Positions 9,746 through 20,507 of a stretch of 64,000 nucleotides of DNA are shown one piece after another; position 1 is the stretch's first letter; each line of letters opens with the position of its first letter. The notes under the pieces are model-generated. The model did no database searches. It was not told the DNA's origin and worked only from the letters and a program-made list of their open reading frames with translations. The position numbers and the translations under genes are program-made. The DNA is taken from positions 64,283,469-64,347,468 of the forward strand of contig CM043963.1 of assembly GCA_014529385.2 (NCBI GenBank), given 5' to 3'. Source of the DNA: Adiantum capillus-veneris (Eukaryota; Streptophyta; Polypodiopsida; Polypodiales; Pteridaceae).

Positions 9746-11311
9746 TGTAATGGAATTGGACTATTAACTTAAGAGTAGCAGAAATCAAAGAGAGTGCTTT
9801 TGTGAAATTACTTTGTGAGCATAATTGATGGTAGCAACATAAATATAGCATTTAGTTAACTTGGCATGAACAATACTTTTGCAAGAGAAAGAATTTACAG
9901 AACATGACAACAATTGATGACCGGATTTATGTGGAGCCGGTCCCCCCTCCAATAGGCATTTGTATTATGATTTCTCCCATCAGGAGAGACTTGTTACAAT
10001 ACAATCTTTGTGTTCCTTGTGACCTAGGTGATGCAATGAAGATGGAAAGCTTCATGCATCATGAGCATAACATAAACTTTGAGGAAAGCATTAACCATCA
10101 CAAGCCTCAATCCCAAGACCTCAAACACCTCGAAGGTGGAGAGAGCTAGCAAGGAATGAGGGTAGGGAAGAGGAAGAAGAAACATTTCATTGAGAAAGAA
10201 CTAGTTCCTCACTTATCATTACTCTTCTTGCTAGCATAAATAATAGCATAGTAATGAAGATGGAGAAGATGGCAAGCTTAAGCATTGAAGCATGGATCTT
10301 GGTTGGATTTGCACTCCATAGCCAAGAGTTTGGTGTAGGCTCTCAACCTCTACTTGCTTGGATAAGGAGAGAGAGATCTTGCACTTTGCACAATGCACAA
10401 TGAGAGAGTGTGTGAGTGTGTGTGGGAGATTATACTCCCTAAGCAAGCCCCTAGCTTCCTTGGTCGACCCCCCCTTGTAGCTCATGCTTGAAGCTCATTG
10501 GACCCCTTCAGGCCTATCCAATCACAAGTAGGAGGTAAATCAAGTAACAAGGGTAGCCTTGGGACAATGTTCCCCTTTCCCCTTTGAGAGAGAAGACTTG
10601 TTAAATGTAAAAACAATTAATTAAATCTTCTAATTTATCATTGGACCCCTTGGGTGGCCAACCAATAGGCTTCTAGCACACCATGAGGGCAAAATGAAGA
10701 GGAACTTAACAAGTGTTCCTTTTGATTTCTTTGTACTAGGCATGCCTTGTGTGAGTATGTGTGTGTTCACTCTCATCCCCCCTCATGTAAGGCTTGCTAC
10801 CTCCTTGTAGGGATTGAATTTTGCACACCTCAAGCCACTCAACCTTGGGCCTAGTTCTCACCACAGGCTTGGCCCTTAAGCCCCTCAAGCTTGGGTTGGG
10901 TTCTCACCTCAAGTACAACCCTAGCATCTCAAGCATGACAAGCACCTCAAGCATCTCAAGCATCTCAAGCATCTCAATCATCAAGCACGGCAATCACCTC
11001 AAGCACCTTAAGCTTGGGCTGGGTTCCCACCTCAAGCTTAGCCTTAGCTTACCTAAGGTCAAAGGACTTTTACACTAACTATTGGAGGTCTTCAATGAAG
11101 CTAACCCTAACGTCTTATGCTCCATTGGTTAGCCTTGCTCTTTCATAGACCATCTCTCATTTGGGCCCCTTTACCATTGGCCCCGTGTTGAGGTAGATCT
11201 ATAAGAACATGTCTATATCTTAACCCTTAGTCCCGTTTATTCTCCCACATTAAGTGATCAATTTAATATGAGAAAATCATTTGGGTTGGTTAGATATTAT
11301 ATTTTATGACA
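9746..11311 (-). repeat. G0 5' LTR (1566 bp)
   Basis: Begins TGTAATGG and ends TTTTATGACA on the plus strand. It matches 3985-4929 apart from an extra block at about 10661-11060. Right flank ATGTT is the candidate TSD. Confidence 0.85.
10661..11060. repeat. ~390-bp block unique to one G0 LTR, CTCAAGCAT repeats
   Basis: The other G0 LTR runs directly from TTGGACCTCTTGAGTGG to ACTTTTACACTAAC; here the same points are separated by ~390 bp with many CCTCAAGC / CATCTCAAG repeats and CTTGGGC units. It is either an insertion or repeat expansion in this LTR, or a deletion in the other. Confidence 0.75.
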
Positions 11312-11345
11312 ATGTTAACTAAATGTTGTGTTGTTTCCATTGCAG

Positions 11346-11392
11346 GTGAGGGTTACCTTCTCAACTATGGTTTTCAAAGTTCCTTAGCTTGA
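11346..11392 (+). CDS. Possible 3'-terminal exon of a host gene
   Basis: A branch/pyrimidine-rich stretch ending TTTCCATTGCAG precedes a short open segment. In one phase it reads EGYLLNYGFQSSLA then TGA, followed by ~160 bp that look like a 3' UTR. The G0 LTR ends only 34 bp upstream, so G0 would lie in the last intron. I do not recognise the peptide, and chance is quite possible at this length. Confidence 0.2.
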
Positions 11393-11554
11393 AGATGACA
11401 GACTATTATATCTTCTGGCCCTTGATTTCAACACTTGTGTATAAAGACTGTTCTGTACTATGAATGGGAATTATACCACCTTTTCATTGACATAGTTTCT
11501 AGTGTCTTTTGTAATTTGAAAGGATTCGTTGGTGTATATGTTATATTGTTATTG

Positions 11555-11694
<140 letters not shown>

Positions 11695-12542
11695 CATAGC
11701 TCCTTGCTTTCATTATAGGCTAGAGACAAAGATAGGGACACATATATATTAGCATATTGTGCTTTAATGAAGCATGTTTGTCTCTTGACTTGAAAGAGAT
11801 TTTGTCACAACCATACTTGCTACATTTTATGTATGCTTATTTGTGGCTATCAGGAGTTGATTATCCTTGATTCATACTCATGGCTGTGTCGTCTTACAGA
11901 CAAGTTGAGTGTTATTTAAAGTTAGCAGCAATGTTTATGTGCTCATAAGTGTTCCGAGCTCTCTATGCATCTTGAGAGTAATTTAGTTCTACAATATGTA
12001 TCTATGGCATGATGTATACACTTGTGGTTTACTATTGGAGAAATTTATTCTCACAATTGGGTATTTTGGGAAATTATAAAAAAAATTGAAGGGCATTGTG
12101 GAATTTATGACAAAATATTCGAGGCATTTTGGGAATTTTTGATATTTGAGGGGTATTTTGAGAATTTCCACAAATTAGAGGAGTATTTTGGTAAAGAAAA
12201 ATTGTTGATAGGGTTAGAAAGCCATCACCATGTTGTTTTGGTAAGACTGGTAAAAGGGCAATTAAAGGAGGAGACCATGTGGCAAAGATACATTAATGAT
12301 TTTGTATTTTAACAATGCCTCTATCTATAAGAGGGATAAATTTTTTGACTACCTTGTAAAAGCTTTTAAATTATCTAGTCTAAAGTTAACTACCAATAGA
12401 AGAATATTTAATTATATAGCTCGATTTTAAGGATTGTCATTGTGAATTCAACAAAGACATGAACAGATCAATGTAGTTGAGCTCAAGCACTCATACCTCC
12501 AAGGGGCAGGCATGGTGATTTATCACTTGTTTGAGTAGAGTA

Positions 12543-12770
12543 TGTTGGAATTAGGGTTGTAGAGAAACGTACACAGCTTGGAGAAGACGAAGGAAGCTCA
12601 AGGCACACAATAGAGAGTGTGTTACTTAGTGTGCAATGAAAAGATAGATAGCCCTAGTGTGATGGACGTATATACAATGCACAGGGAAAAAAAACCTCCT
12701 AAAGAGGGAAAAAATGCCCCTACGGTCCTAGTGTGCTCACACACATCACTACCACATGTATATGGTAACA
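12543..12770 (-). repeat. C1 3' LTR (228 bp)
   Basis: TGTTGGAATT to ATGGTAACA, the same length as the C2 3' LTR. Preceded by GAGTA (candidate TSD, partner lost). Confidence 0.9.
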
Positions 12771-13085
12771 AATCCACCATGGAGTGATGCGGTGAATGAG
12801 ACATGAGTAAAGGGAAGTGCCATGCCCTGAGGACACGATCTGTCAGTGTAGATAGTGTTGACAGTGTCCTGTCCAACACCCAAATCAGCCATAAGGCGTC
12901 TGAGCCATACACACACAACCGTAGCTGTGAAGACTGCCCTATACTCAGACTCACAACATGAAGTGGCCACAGTAGGGTGCTTCTTGCTCAACCATGATAT
13001 ACATGAACTGCCAAGCATGAAACAAAAACCACTTGTGGACAATCGTGTCAAAACAACCAGCCCAATCTGAGTTCGAAAAGGCATG
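12771..13085 (-). pseudogene. C1 RNase H, C-terminal part
   Basis: The minus-strand translation shows the copia RNase H signature (STSGFCFMLGSSCISW, CESEYRAVF, WLRRLMADLG) and then breaks by frameshift and deletion: the DSQSA and HIEV segments present in C2 are absent. The last five bases, GCATG, are the left TSD of G2. The domain would degrade the RNA strand during reverse transcription; this copy is dead. Confidence 0.85.
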
Positions 13086-13336
13086 TGTGCGCTCCCTGCC
13101 GCACTGTCGAAGCAAGGGACTTGCCAATACACCGTGTGCGAGCCACAAATGGCTCCAAGCACACAACAAGCCTAAACTAGCAAGCTCAAGAGAGCAAAGG
13201 GTGTGCCACTCACCGCTCTACGCTCGCCTTCGTGGTGGATTCCTCGCCGCGAAGAAGAAGGAGACGCCACTACGCCGCGCTCAACCGCCTTGTCGCCGCC
13301 GTGCCTTCGTAATGCTCGATCGCACACACACTCTCC

Positions 13337-13403
<67 letters not shown>

Positions 13404-13702
13404 AGGTGAAGAAGAAGAAGATGGAGATGGAGATGGAGCAAGAGCACTCTTCTATTGCACAAATGAGAGAATGAGTGAATTTTAGGTTTAGTTGGCTTTT
13501 ATATGAGCTCACCCCATTCACACTTGGGCGCCCATGCTTAGCCAACTAATCCCTTGAATGTCCCAGTTAGAGTGCGCCTCTCATCGGCGATCACTCTTAC
13601 CCTATTCCTATTGGTCCGACAAGCCCGGTACCTGACTCTACCAAATACATAATACACGTCCGTCGTAGGTGATGGGGTGTCCGTGAGCCGTGAGGGTTAA
13701 CA
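13086..13702 (-). repeat. G2 3' LTR (617 bp)
   Basis: TGTGCGCT to GGTTAACA; near-identical to 21485-22081 apart from microsatellite length and a few bases. Contains the (CT)n(CA)n tract at 13330-13399. Confidence 0.95.
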
Positions 13703-13717
13703 TGCCCCTCTTCCTGA
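13703..13717 (-). promoter_or_regulatory. G2 polypurine tract
   Basis: The minus strand reads TCAGGAAGAGGGGCA, abutting the 3' LTR; primer for plus-strand DNA synthesis. Confidence 0.8.
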
Positions 13718-15432
13718 TGTAGATTCCGTCCTCGGAAGCTATTGAGTTGAAGCTGGTTCGTCGAGGTGGAAGAGCATTTGAGATGAATGTCCTTAGCCTT
13801 ATTCAGTCATTGCAAAATCAAACAACATTGGCACAGTAATTGCATTCTCATAAGCGATTAAAATCTATATGCAGTTTGAGGCAGACAAATTGATTGGTAA
13901 TAGAATTTTAAACATTTTGTCAGCACAATAAACATTAAATTGCAATATAATCAAATGCATAAAGAGATGTAAATGTAAAAAATTAAACAAGTATGGGGTC
14001 GCTAATTTAACGATCGAAAGGCACTAGAGATCGACTATTAATACCATGGGTAAGATTCTTAATTTTCTCTTGTCAATTAAGTTGTTTAATCGCGAGAGCC
14101 AAGTATTTCATGTTCGAGGGTTGACTAGAGGCTATACCTAAAAGACCTTGTAGTTAAGCTACGATAAAAGGAATTTCTCATGAAATCATCGCCTGACTGA
14201 TTACCTTTTCTTTGACCCCCCAAAGTCTTTTCATAGTGATTCAATTTTGATGTGTGTGCTTATTTTGTATGCCTTGAGTTTTTTTGCTTTTCAAGGAAAA
14301 GCGTCCACACTGGGAATCTCTAGGGCTCTAGTACCATAGGCGATACATGTGAGTGAAGTACCCAATCAAGCTGAGATTTCTCTTTCAGCTTAAGATTTTA
14401 CATTATGGCACTTGATTTTTTTTTGTTTGTTCGTTTTCAGCATTTTAATTTTGTAACTTTGGGGGGCATATAACTCTGATACACCTCCCCAGGCTCATCA
14501 CACTAGTAAACTCCCTTTATAATACTTAAGCTAAAGGTCAATAGGGTCAAGCCCACTAGAAAGCCCTAGTACATTTCACACAATGCTGCCTGAATCGGAT
14601 TAAGAACCTAAGTAACCATTGATTATTATGAAGGCATTCCCCATGGTATTAAGAGAAGATCTCTAACACCTAGCTTGGTCAAACTAGCTTAGTCGGACTG
14701 CTTGATTTTTAAACCTAGACAAGTGATTATGACAAAACATTACATTGAATTAAATGTTTGATACTAAGCCAATGCACTGAATATTATGCTACCAATCACA
14801 ATCAAAGCAGACAAACATGGATGCAAGAAGATAAGGGCAATGCTAATGGACATAAAACACCTGTTTGTGTTGATGGTCGCGCTTGATTTGAAGTGTGAAC
14901 GAGAGAAAGGTTCCATGAAGGTCCAAATCCTATCAATAGCAACACGCTCCTGTACACACTAGGAAACAAAAGGAATACCTCCAGGAGGCACATTAGTGGG
15001 AAAAGAGAACTTCACTAATCTCTCAACTCTAAAACAGAAACACTCCTATCGTACTAATCTTACCTACCCTCCATCACTCAAGTGATGAGGATCAAAGGTG
15101 TTTTATGGCATAGGTTTCTGTTTCACTGTACCAGATGTGACATGTGTAGGTCTGAGTCAATGTTTTGACTTTTAATGTGCATACTCGTTTGCTAATTGCT
15201 CTTGCTCTTTATTTTTTTATTTTTTTGTTTTTTGTGAGTATAAAGCTTTATATGTACATTCCCTAAGATTGGGAGATATAGAGGTCAGGGAGAAAGGTTG
15301 AGAGGGAAGCAAGTGAATGATGGATGTCCACAAACACTCCCCCCTTCCTTGGGTAGATCATACCATTTGAAATGAGCTTGTCACCCTTTGAAACCAATTG
15401 TTCCAGTTGGTAATAGGTGAGGATTTTTGCCA
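13718..15432. other. G2 non-coding 3' region where pol would be
   Basis: About 1.7 kb between the last ORF and the PPT with no RT, RNase H or integrase motif and no long ORF. It has T-rich stretches (TTTATTTTTTTATTTTTT near 15210), an ATGGCA/ATTTT mix and no similarity I can see to other parts of the window. Confidence 0.65.
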
Positions 15433-15873
15433 TTAGTTTTCTATTACCCTAGGCGCCTCGTCGAGTTGCAAGGGTGGTAAGGTACTCTCCCAGGATCGAA
15501 CTTGAAGTGGTTCATCAGGTGATTCTTGAACACTGGGAGGTGTGGATTCTTTTGTAGCTTCATGGAGGTCCACTACTATAGATGGAGGCTGTGTAGAAGC
15601 TTTTACCTCTATGGATGTATTACATGAGGAGCTAGAAGCTTCATGGGACTCCCCCCTTCCTGAGCTAGGTGGAACAAATCGTTCTTTCTTTGGTACCCAA
15701 ACTAGCTCGGGAGCAGGTGTGTAGCATTCTGTGATTTTTTTCTTTCCACGATCATTGATTCGTTTTGGAGCTATGGGATTGGGCTCACTTGGGTCAGGTG
15801 ATAGGTAGGAGCACAATCTACGTTTTGGCACCCAGATTTGATCATTTCCTTGATAGTAGCCTTGGGCTTCCAA
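15433..15873 (-). CDS. G2 WVPK-motif ORF
   Basis: A 146-codon minus-strand ORF beginning MEAQGYYQGND, separated by one stop from the protease ORF upstream. It has two copies of the motif (QIWVPKRR, LVWVPKKERF) in a Pro/Ser-rich, probably disordered chain. The same motif ends the protease ORF (YKWVPKAS, LRWIPK) and recurs after the second protease of G3 (RQIWVPK, IQIWVPK). It is likely a continuation of the protease polyprotein broken by one stop codon. The function of the motif is unknown to me. Confidence 0.6.
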   Translation of the reverse strand: MEAQGYYQGNDQIWVPKRRLCSYLSPDPSEPNPIAPKRINDRGKKKITECYTPAPELVWVPKKERFVPPSSGRGESHEASSSSCNTSIEVKASTQPPSIVVDLHEATKESTPPSVQESPDEPLQVRSWESTLPPLQLDEAPRVIEN

Positions 15874-15876
15874 TAG

Positions 15877-17547
15877 TCATTTAGGGATCCATCGCAACAT
15901 TTTCTTACTTTTCTTGGAGCGAGTGGTACGTTTCTTACAAGGCTTCTGTTTTTTAGCACTAGTTATGGTCACTAAAGAAGCTTTAGGGACCCACTTGTAT
16001 GTTTTCTTCGTTACATTAGGATGAGTCTTGTCAGAAGCGATATGCATTGCTTGTAGCATATTTAAGGGTATAGGCATTTCATCCCCCTCAGGTGTTACCC
16101 AGGTCGTCCCCCTATTTCCCCAAGTGTCTATGGTTGCTTCTAGCTGGACCCAATCCACATTGTCTGACTCAGTCATCCCAGGTAGGATATCCATATAAGG
16201 AGAATCTTGGCCAATGTCTGTATCCTTCTTACAAGTGTAACAATATTGTAGTGGGGCCGAGTGAACTGTGGTGTCAGAGCGATGATCAATAATGGTTTTA
16301 CTCCCTAAGGGGTGTACCTTATCAGTCACCAAATCCACTCTAAGGACAGAGTCTTGGAATTGCAAATATACATGATTTTTAGACCAATCATGAACCATTT
16401 GTGCTTCCCTCATGAATGGTCGTCCTAAAATCATCTCATATGACATAAGGTGTTTAGAGAAATCCATTACAATGAACGTATGTCGTACCTTGTGTCCTAG
16501 AACTTTGATCTTAAGATCCTTGAGCATCCCCATAGGTTTGGCTATGGTACCATTTGCCATCTTTACCACAATGTTAGTAACATTGAGGCGGGGTTTTCCC
16601 ATGGATTCCCAACAATCTTTTGTAACGATGCTAACTCCCGCACCACCATCAAGAATTCCCTTTATAGTTAATCCCTTGGTAGTGATGGGTAGGGTCGCAT
16701 TAGACTCGTCGCCTTCAAAATACTGCCCTAATTCGTTAATGGGTACTTCGATCACAGACTCGTGTCCATCTAAGTCAAGTGATTGCACATGATTTTCCTC
16801 ATCAATCATAATCGAGTCAGGCCTATTTGGTTGCGCAAACTGCGGTAATCCCGTTCGTAGCTCTCCGTTAAGGAATGCTCGAAGTGCAAGGAATAACTCA
16901 GGATCTCCATACAGCTTTGCTATGATCGTGGTTCGGACCTCAGAAGACATGAAGTCCACTAGTTTGGCAACATTCATTGGCATTTTGCAAGGTGTAGGTC
17001 CTTGACTAGGAACTGGTGAGGATGGAATCTCATATTCCTCAATGGGATCAGGTATTCCTTCGTTAAACATCCTTTCCAACAAGAAGGGTGTATGCTCACT
17101 TTCTGATGTCCCGTCCTCACTCCCTTCTTGGATGATACTAGATATGGCTAACGGTCTATGGTTCATGTGGGGTGGATGAACTTGCGTGGGAAACACTGTG
17201 TCATGAATTTTCACATGCATGGGTTCTGGTTCTAGTTTCCTTTGAGTCTCCTCCACTAAACCTCTTAGATGTTTCACCTGCTCAATCTCGTCTACTGGGT
17301 TTGGGTACGTCCCAATCTTCTTTTTACGATTCTTCCCTTTTTGCCTCTGCGGTTTATCTTGGGGGTCTTGGATTGGATTTGGAAACACTTGTGGGGTTTT
17401 CAGAGGCTCTTTATGGTTTTCTCTTATTCGATTTTCATTTGGTTCCATGTTACGGTTTTCTTTGTCGGTCTTTCCCTTTGTGGTATTGGTTCTAGTCTCC
17501 ATTGTCTCGATTGAATCTGAATCATCCTCGAGGTCATTCATATACAC
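15877..17547 (-). CDS. G2 retropepsin-type aspartic protease ORF
   Basis: An intact 556-codon ORF starting MYMNDLEDDS. The first ~200 residues are a charged linker (KGKNRKKKIGTYPNP). The protease follows: KGILDGGAGVSIVT at 16639-16650 (D-G-G-A in place of the usual D-S/T-G-A), then HTFIVMDF and the second signature MILGRPFMREAQ. The C-terminal third has no domain I know and ends in WVPK-type motifs. It would cleave gag in the particle. The G at the Ser/Thr position may weaken catalysis. No RT follows, unlike the homologous region of G3. Confidence 0.8.
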   Translation of the reverse strand: MYMNDLEDDSDSIETMETRTNTTKGKTDKENRNMEPNENRIRENHKEPLKTPQVFPNPIQDPQDKPQRQKGKNRKKKIGTYPNPVDEIEQVKHLRGLVEETQRKLEPEPMHVKIHDTVFPTQVHPPHMNHRPLAISSIIQEGSEDGTSESEHTPFLLERMFNEGIPDPIEEYEIPSSPVPSQGPTPCKMPMNVAKLVDFMSSEVRTTIIAKLYGDPELFLALRAFLNGELRTGLPQFAQPNRPDSIMIDEENHVQSLDLDGHESVIEVPINELGQYFEGDESNATLPITTKGLTIKGILDGGAGVSIVTKDCWESMGKPRLNVTNIVVKMANGTIAKPMGMLKDLKIKVLGHKVRHTFIVMDFSKHLMSYEMILGRPFMREAQMVHDWSKNHVYLQFQDSVLRVDLVTDKVHPLGSKTIIDHRSDTTVHSAPLQYCYTCKKDTDIGQDSPYMDILPGMTESDNVDWVQLEATIDTWGNRGTTWVTPEGDEMPIPLNMLQAMHIASDKTHPNVTKKTYKWVPKASLVTITSAKKQKPCKKRTTRSKKSKKMLRWIPK

Positions 17548-17619
17548 GGGGTCATCTCCTGTTCCTATGTTTCTTTTGGAACTTGGCTTTGAATTTCCCG
17601 TATTCTGCGACCTCTTCCT

Positions 17620-19440
17620 TCATGTCTTCTTTTTCTTTGCTTGGATAACTGACGCGGTATCTCTCTCTTCGAGGATATGGCCTGGCCCTTGAAGCATTGA
17701 CCGTGTAATCGCATAAGTGGGTGCGATGGGTGGTATTGGCGATGCCACACTAGCAATTTCGACCAAATTTAGGGGTGTGATTTTAGGCACATTTGGGTTA
17801 TAGGGGCATTGGGCAATCAAGTGATCTATGCCACAACGATTACATGTGAGTATTGGCATTGCAGACGTGCTCCCTTGATTCATTTGCATCTGTGCAACAT
17901 TCTTTTACAGCCTAATAGGGCACTCCGCTGCCCGATGTGGTCCACCACACTCGTAGCATTGAAGAGGTAGCCTCCTAGCCTGGGTGTTGATATTTTGACC
18001 TCTGAATGCGAGAGCAGCAGCTTGATAAACCGGCTTGACTTGCCCCCAACAATCTTCCATGTAGTATATAGGACACTCTTCCAATGTATCAAGTCCGTAG
18101 GCAATACTAGTGTCTATTTCCTCCTCACAGCCATCTGCATAAGCATTAGATGGCTCGCAACCCACTTGGTTCATAGGGGCGACTCTTGGATGCGGGGGCT
18201 GCGGTCCTAGCACAGGAGGTGGTAGCGGTGTAGCTTGTACAACATTTTGAGATCTAGGAACCATGTGTTGCGGTAGTTGCTCAACAGGTGGAGCAGGAAT
18301 CAATACAGGAGCTCGAGGCGCATCCGTCCAGGCTACAGGTGGTCTATTTGCCATCATACGTTTGATCATTAAACAATCCTTAGCTTGGTGACCATACCTA
18401 CCACATGCGTTGCAAGTTCCATTAAATTTTACTCTAAACGTAGGGCACTCACTAGTGCTATGTGGACCTAAGCAAATGGAACACCATTGTTGCTCCCTTC
18501 TTGGATACATGTGACTATTTTGAGGGGGTCGATTATCCTTAAGAGACTCTTGGATTGCCTTGGTGAGGTCTGTCAAGAATGTCTCAAATACCTTTGGCTC
18601 ATTGGCAATGGGCTTTGCAGTCATGGGTTCATACTCAATGGCTTGTGAGCTAGCTGATCTCGTGTCAGTAGACACCCTCATGCCTGCTATCATCAAGTTG
18701 TCCTCTAATTGGATTGCATTGGCAGTGACATCTTCCCAGGTTGTGATACCTCTAATCACTAGTCCATTATAGATTCCTTCATTCCTCAACCCTTGAATGA
18801 ATCGATCAAGCAGTTGGTTATTGTTGAAGCGCTCATTTACAGGGCAGCGAGAGTTTAAGTGCTTTAGACGACTAATGAAGTCCCTTACTGACTCTCCTTC
18901 CATACGTTCGGCCTTCTGTAGCTGAGATGCTACACCCCAAAGCACACCTTCTCGTATGTACTCCTTTAGAAACAACCTTCGGAGGGTAGGGTAGATTGTT
19001 TTCTTGTCCACCCTTAGGGTTCTATACCAATCTCCAGCCTTCCCACTTAATGTCAAGCTTAAGGCATTGCACTTATGTAGTTCGTTGCGTTCCCCTAAGG
19101 AATCACATACTTGTTCAAACACTTCAATGTGTTTTCTAGCATCTTCGTCCCCATTGAATTTTTGCGTGAGTTTGGCAATTTGTACTGCCTTACTTCTAGG
19201 CTCTCTATCAGATGCATGACGCATATTTTCCGCGATAGATTGACCTATGGTTTGAGCAAACGCTGCCAAGTCACCTATGTGAGGAGGCAGGGCCAGTGGA
19301 GGTACTCTTGGAATCATATGTGGGAGAGGAACGAGTACCGGTCTTGGCATATGTGTGGATGATGCAGGATATGGAACATAACCGGGCATAGGTCCACTCG
19401 GATAAGGGCTAGGGAGTGGCACTCGAGGAGCATAACAAGT
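17620..19440 (-). pseudogene. G2 gag: capsid and four zinc knuckles
   Basis: ORF 19422-17905 carries the retrotransposon gag (capsid) domain (KFNGDEDARKHIEVFEQV, LSLTLSGKAGDWYRTL, ERMEGESVRDFISRL) and three knuckles CSICLGPHSTSEC, CNACGRYGHQAKDC and CYECGGPHRAAEC. After PIRL an in-frame TAA stops it; G1 has CAA there. The next block (17889-17620) continues in frame with the fourth knuckle CNRCGIDHLIAQC. The stop is thus a single C-to-T nonsense mutation (complement strand G to A). The protein packages element RNA into particles. A Pro-rich linker (PPPVLGPQPPHPR) separates knuckles two and three. Confidence 0.85.
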
Positions 19441-20507
19441 AGTACAATTGGAGGTGTGGGGGCCATGTGTGCATAAGGGACTAGAGGCACATACGGTCGA
19501 GGCCCCATATTAGGTACTACGACACTAGGTAGTGGCACTGCGCTAACCGTAGATGTCATCGATACATTCTCTGTCAGGCTTATCCCTGGAGTGAGCACTG
19601 TGTTTTCCTTAATAGAGGGTTGAGCCAAGTTAGGGAAGCTAAAGTTGTCGCTCGGAGGCTCAGATTGCATAGAGACCCCAGGTGAAATGACGTAAGATGG
19701 GTCCATGGGACTCATTAGAGGAGTCTCCATTTGTGATAGAGTAGGCTGTTGAGCCTTGCTCATATCCAGAAATCTCATGGGGCCAGTTGAGAGTATATTT
19801 ACCCCTCGGTTTTGCCTTTCTGATTGAATAATGCCATGGATAACATTACAGATCATTTTCTGTTGATCTTCGATGCTCGTGGCACTAGAGGTGGATTGTA
19901 CAATCTCTATTCATCCTACATGGTAGGCGTGGCCAGAGTGTAGATCCGTCAACACCTCAGTGTGGAGGTCGTATGTCCAATGATCATTAATGAACAATCC
20001 TTCTAGAGTCGACGTGTTAAAGGTTTCTTGTGAGGTAGAAGCAATGTTGCTCCCCGTGGTTTTACTTGTCACCAACGGTACTCTAAAGGGAACTTCTGAG
20101 GGAGGCAGCTCAACAGGGCCTTCTTGGTAAGAAGTTGGCAGGATATCCACATGGACACTCTTTGGTGGTGTGGGGTCCATGTGCGATGTGAAATGAGATT
20201 CCACTTCCCCACCCCCTTCGTATGCTTCATTTGCATCAGGTTCCGAGCGAGTAGCTCTACCTAATGTTTCCATGAAACGGCTAAACATACTAGTACTAGG
20301 CTGTGGAGCTTCGGGAGGTGCATGGCCTTCTCTCTCAATGTTTTGGGTAGGGTATGCTTCCATGATCTCTGAGTCGGAGGAGGAATCACTAGCGGCTATT
20401 TTAGGGTCTTGGGTGGTGCTACCTTGTGTCCCCGCTGAGGGTCTAGAGCCTACAGAGGCACCCTCAATATGCTCGTGTTCTAGCACCCGCCCAGAGCGTA
20501 AGTGCAT
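19441..20507 (-). pseudogene. G2 gag N-terminal region
   Basis: Blocks 20507-19911 (start MHLRSGRVLEHEH) and 19856-19441 are collinear with G1 2550-1958 and lead by frameshift near 19440 into the capsid ORF. Composition is Ser/Thr/Pro-rich with acidic clusters (AASDSSSDSEIME), without a recognised domain. The conserved start (HLRSGRVLE in G1 and G2) supports translation from here. It is the N-terminal domain of the gag precursor; role unknown. Confidence 0.7.

Larger units (their letters stand above)
3985..11311 (-). mobile_element. G0: chromodomain-type Ty3/gypsy element, decayed
   Basis: On the minus strand the order is 5' LTR (9746-11311), tRNA-Met PBS, leader, gag, PR-RT-RNase H, a truncated integrase, a chromodomain-like C-terminus and a 3' LTR whose outer part is cut by G1. 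RT before integrase and the chromodomain-like end make it a Ty3/gypsy chromovirus relative. The bases right of the 5' LTR (ATGTT) would be one TSD; the other is outside the window. Coding regions are split by frameshifts and deletions, so the copy is dead. Confidence 0.85.

Noticed and set aside
10913-11050. CTCAAGCAT repeats as a CRISPR-like array
   Set aside because: Units are short, directly adjacent and without unique spacers, in a plant LTR.
16092-17514. Several plus-strand open frames opposite the G2 protease ORF
   Set aside because: They lie antisense to an intact ORF with clear protease motifs and have no domain of their own.
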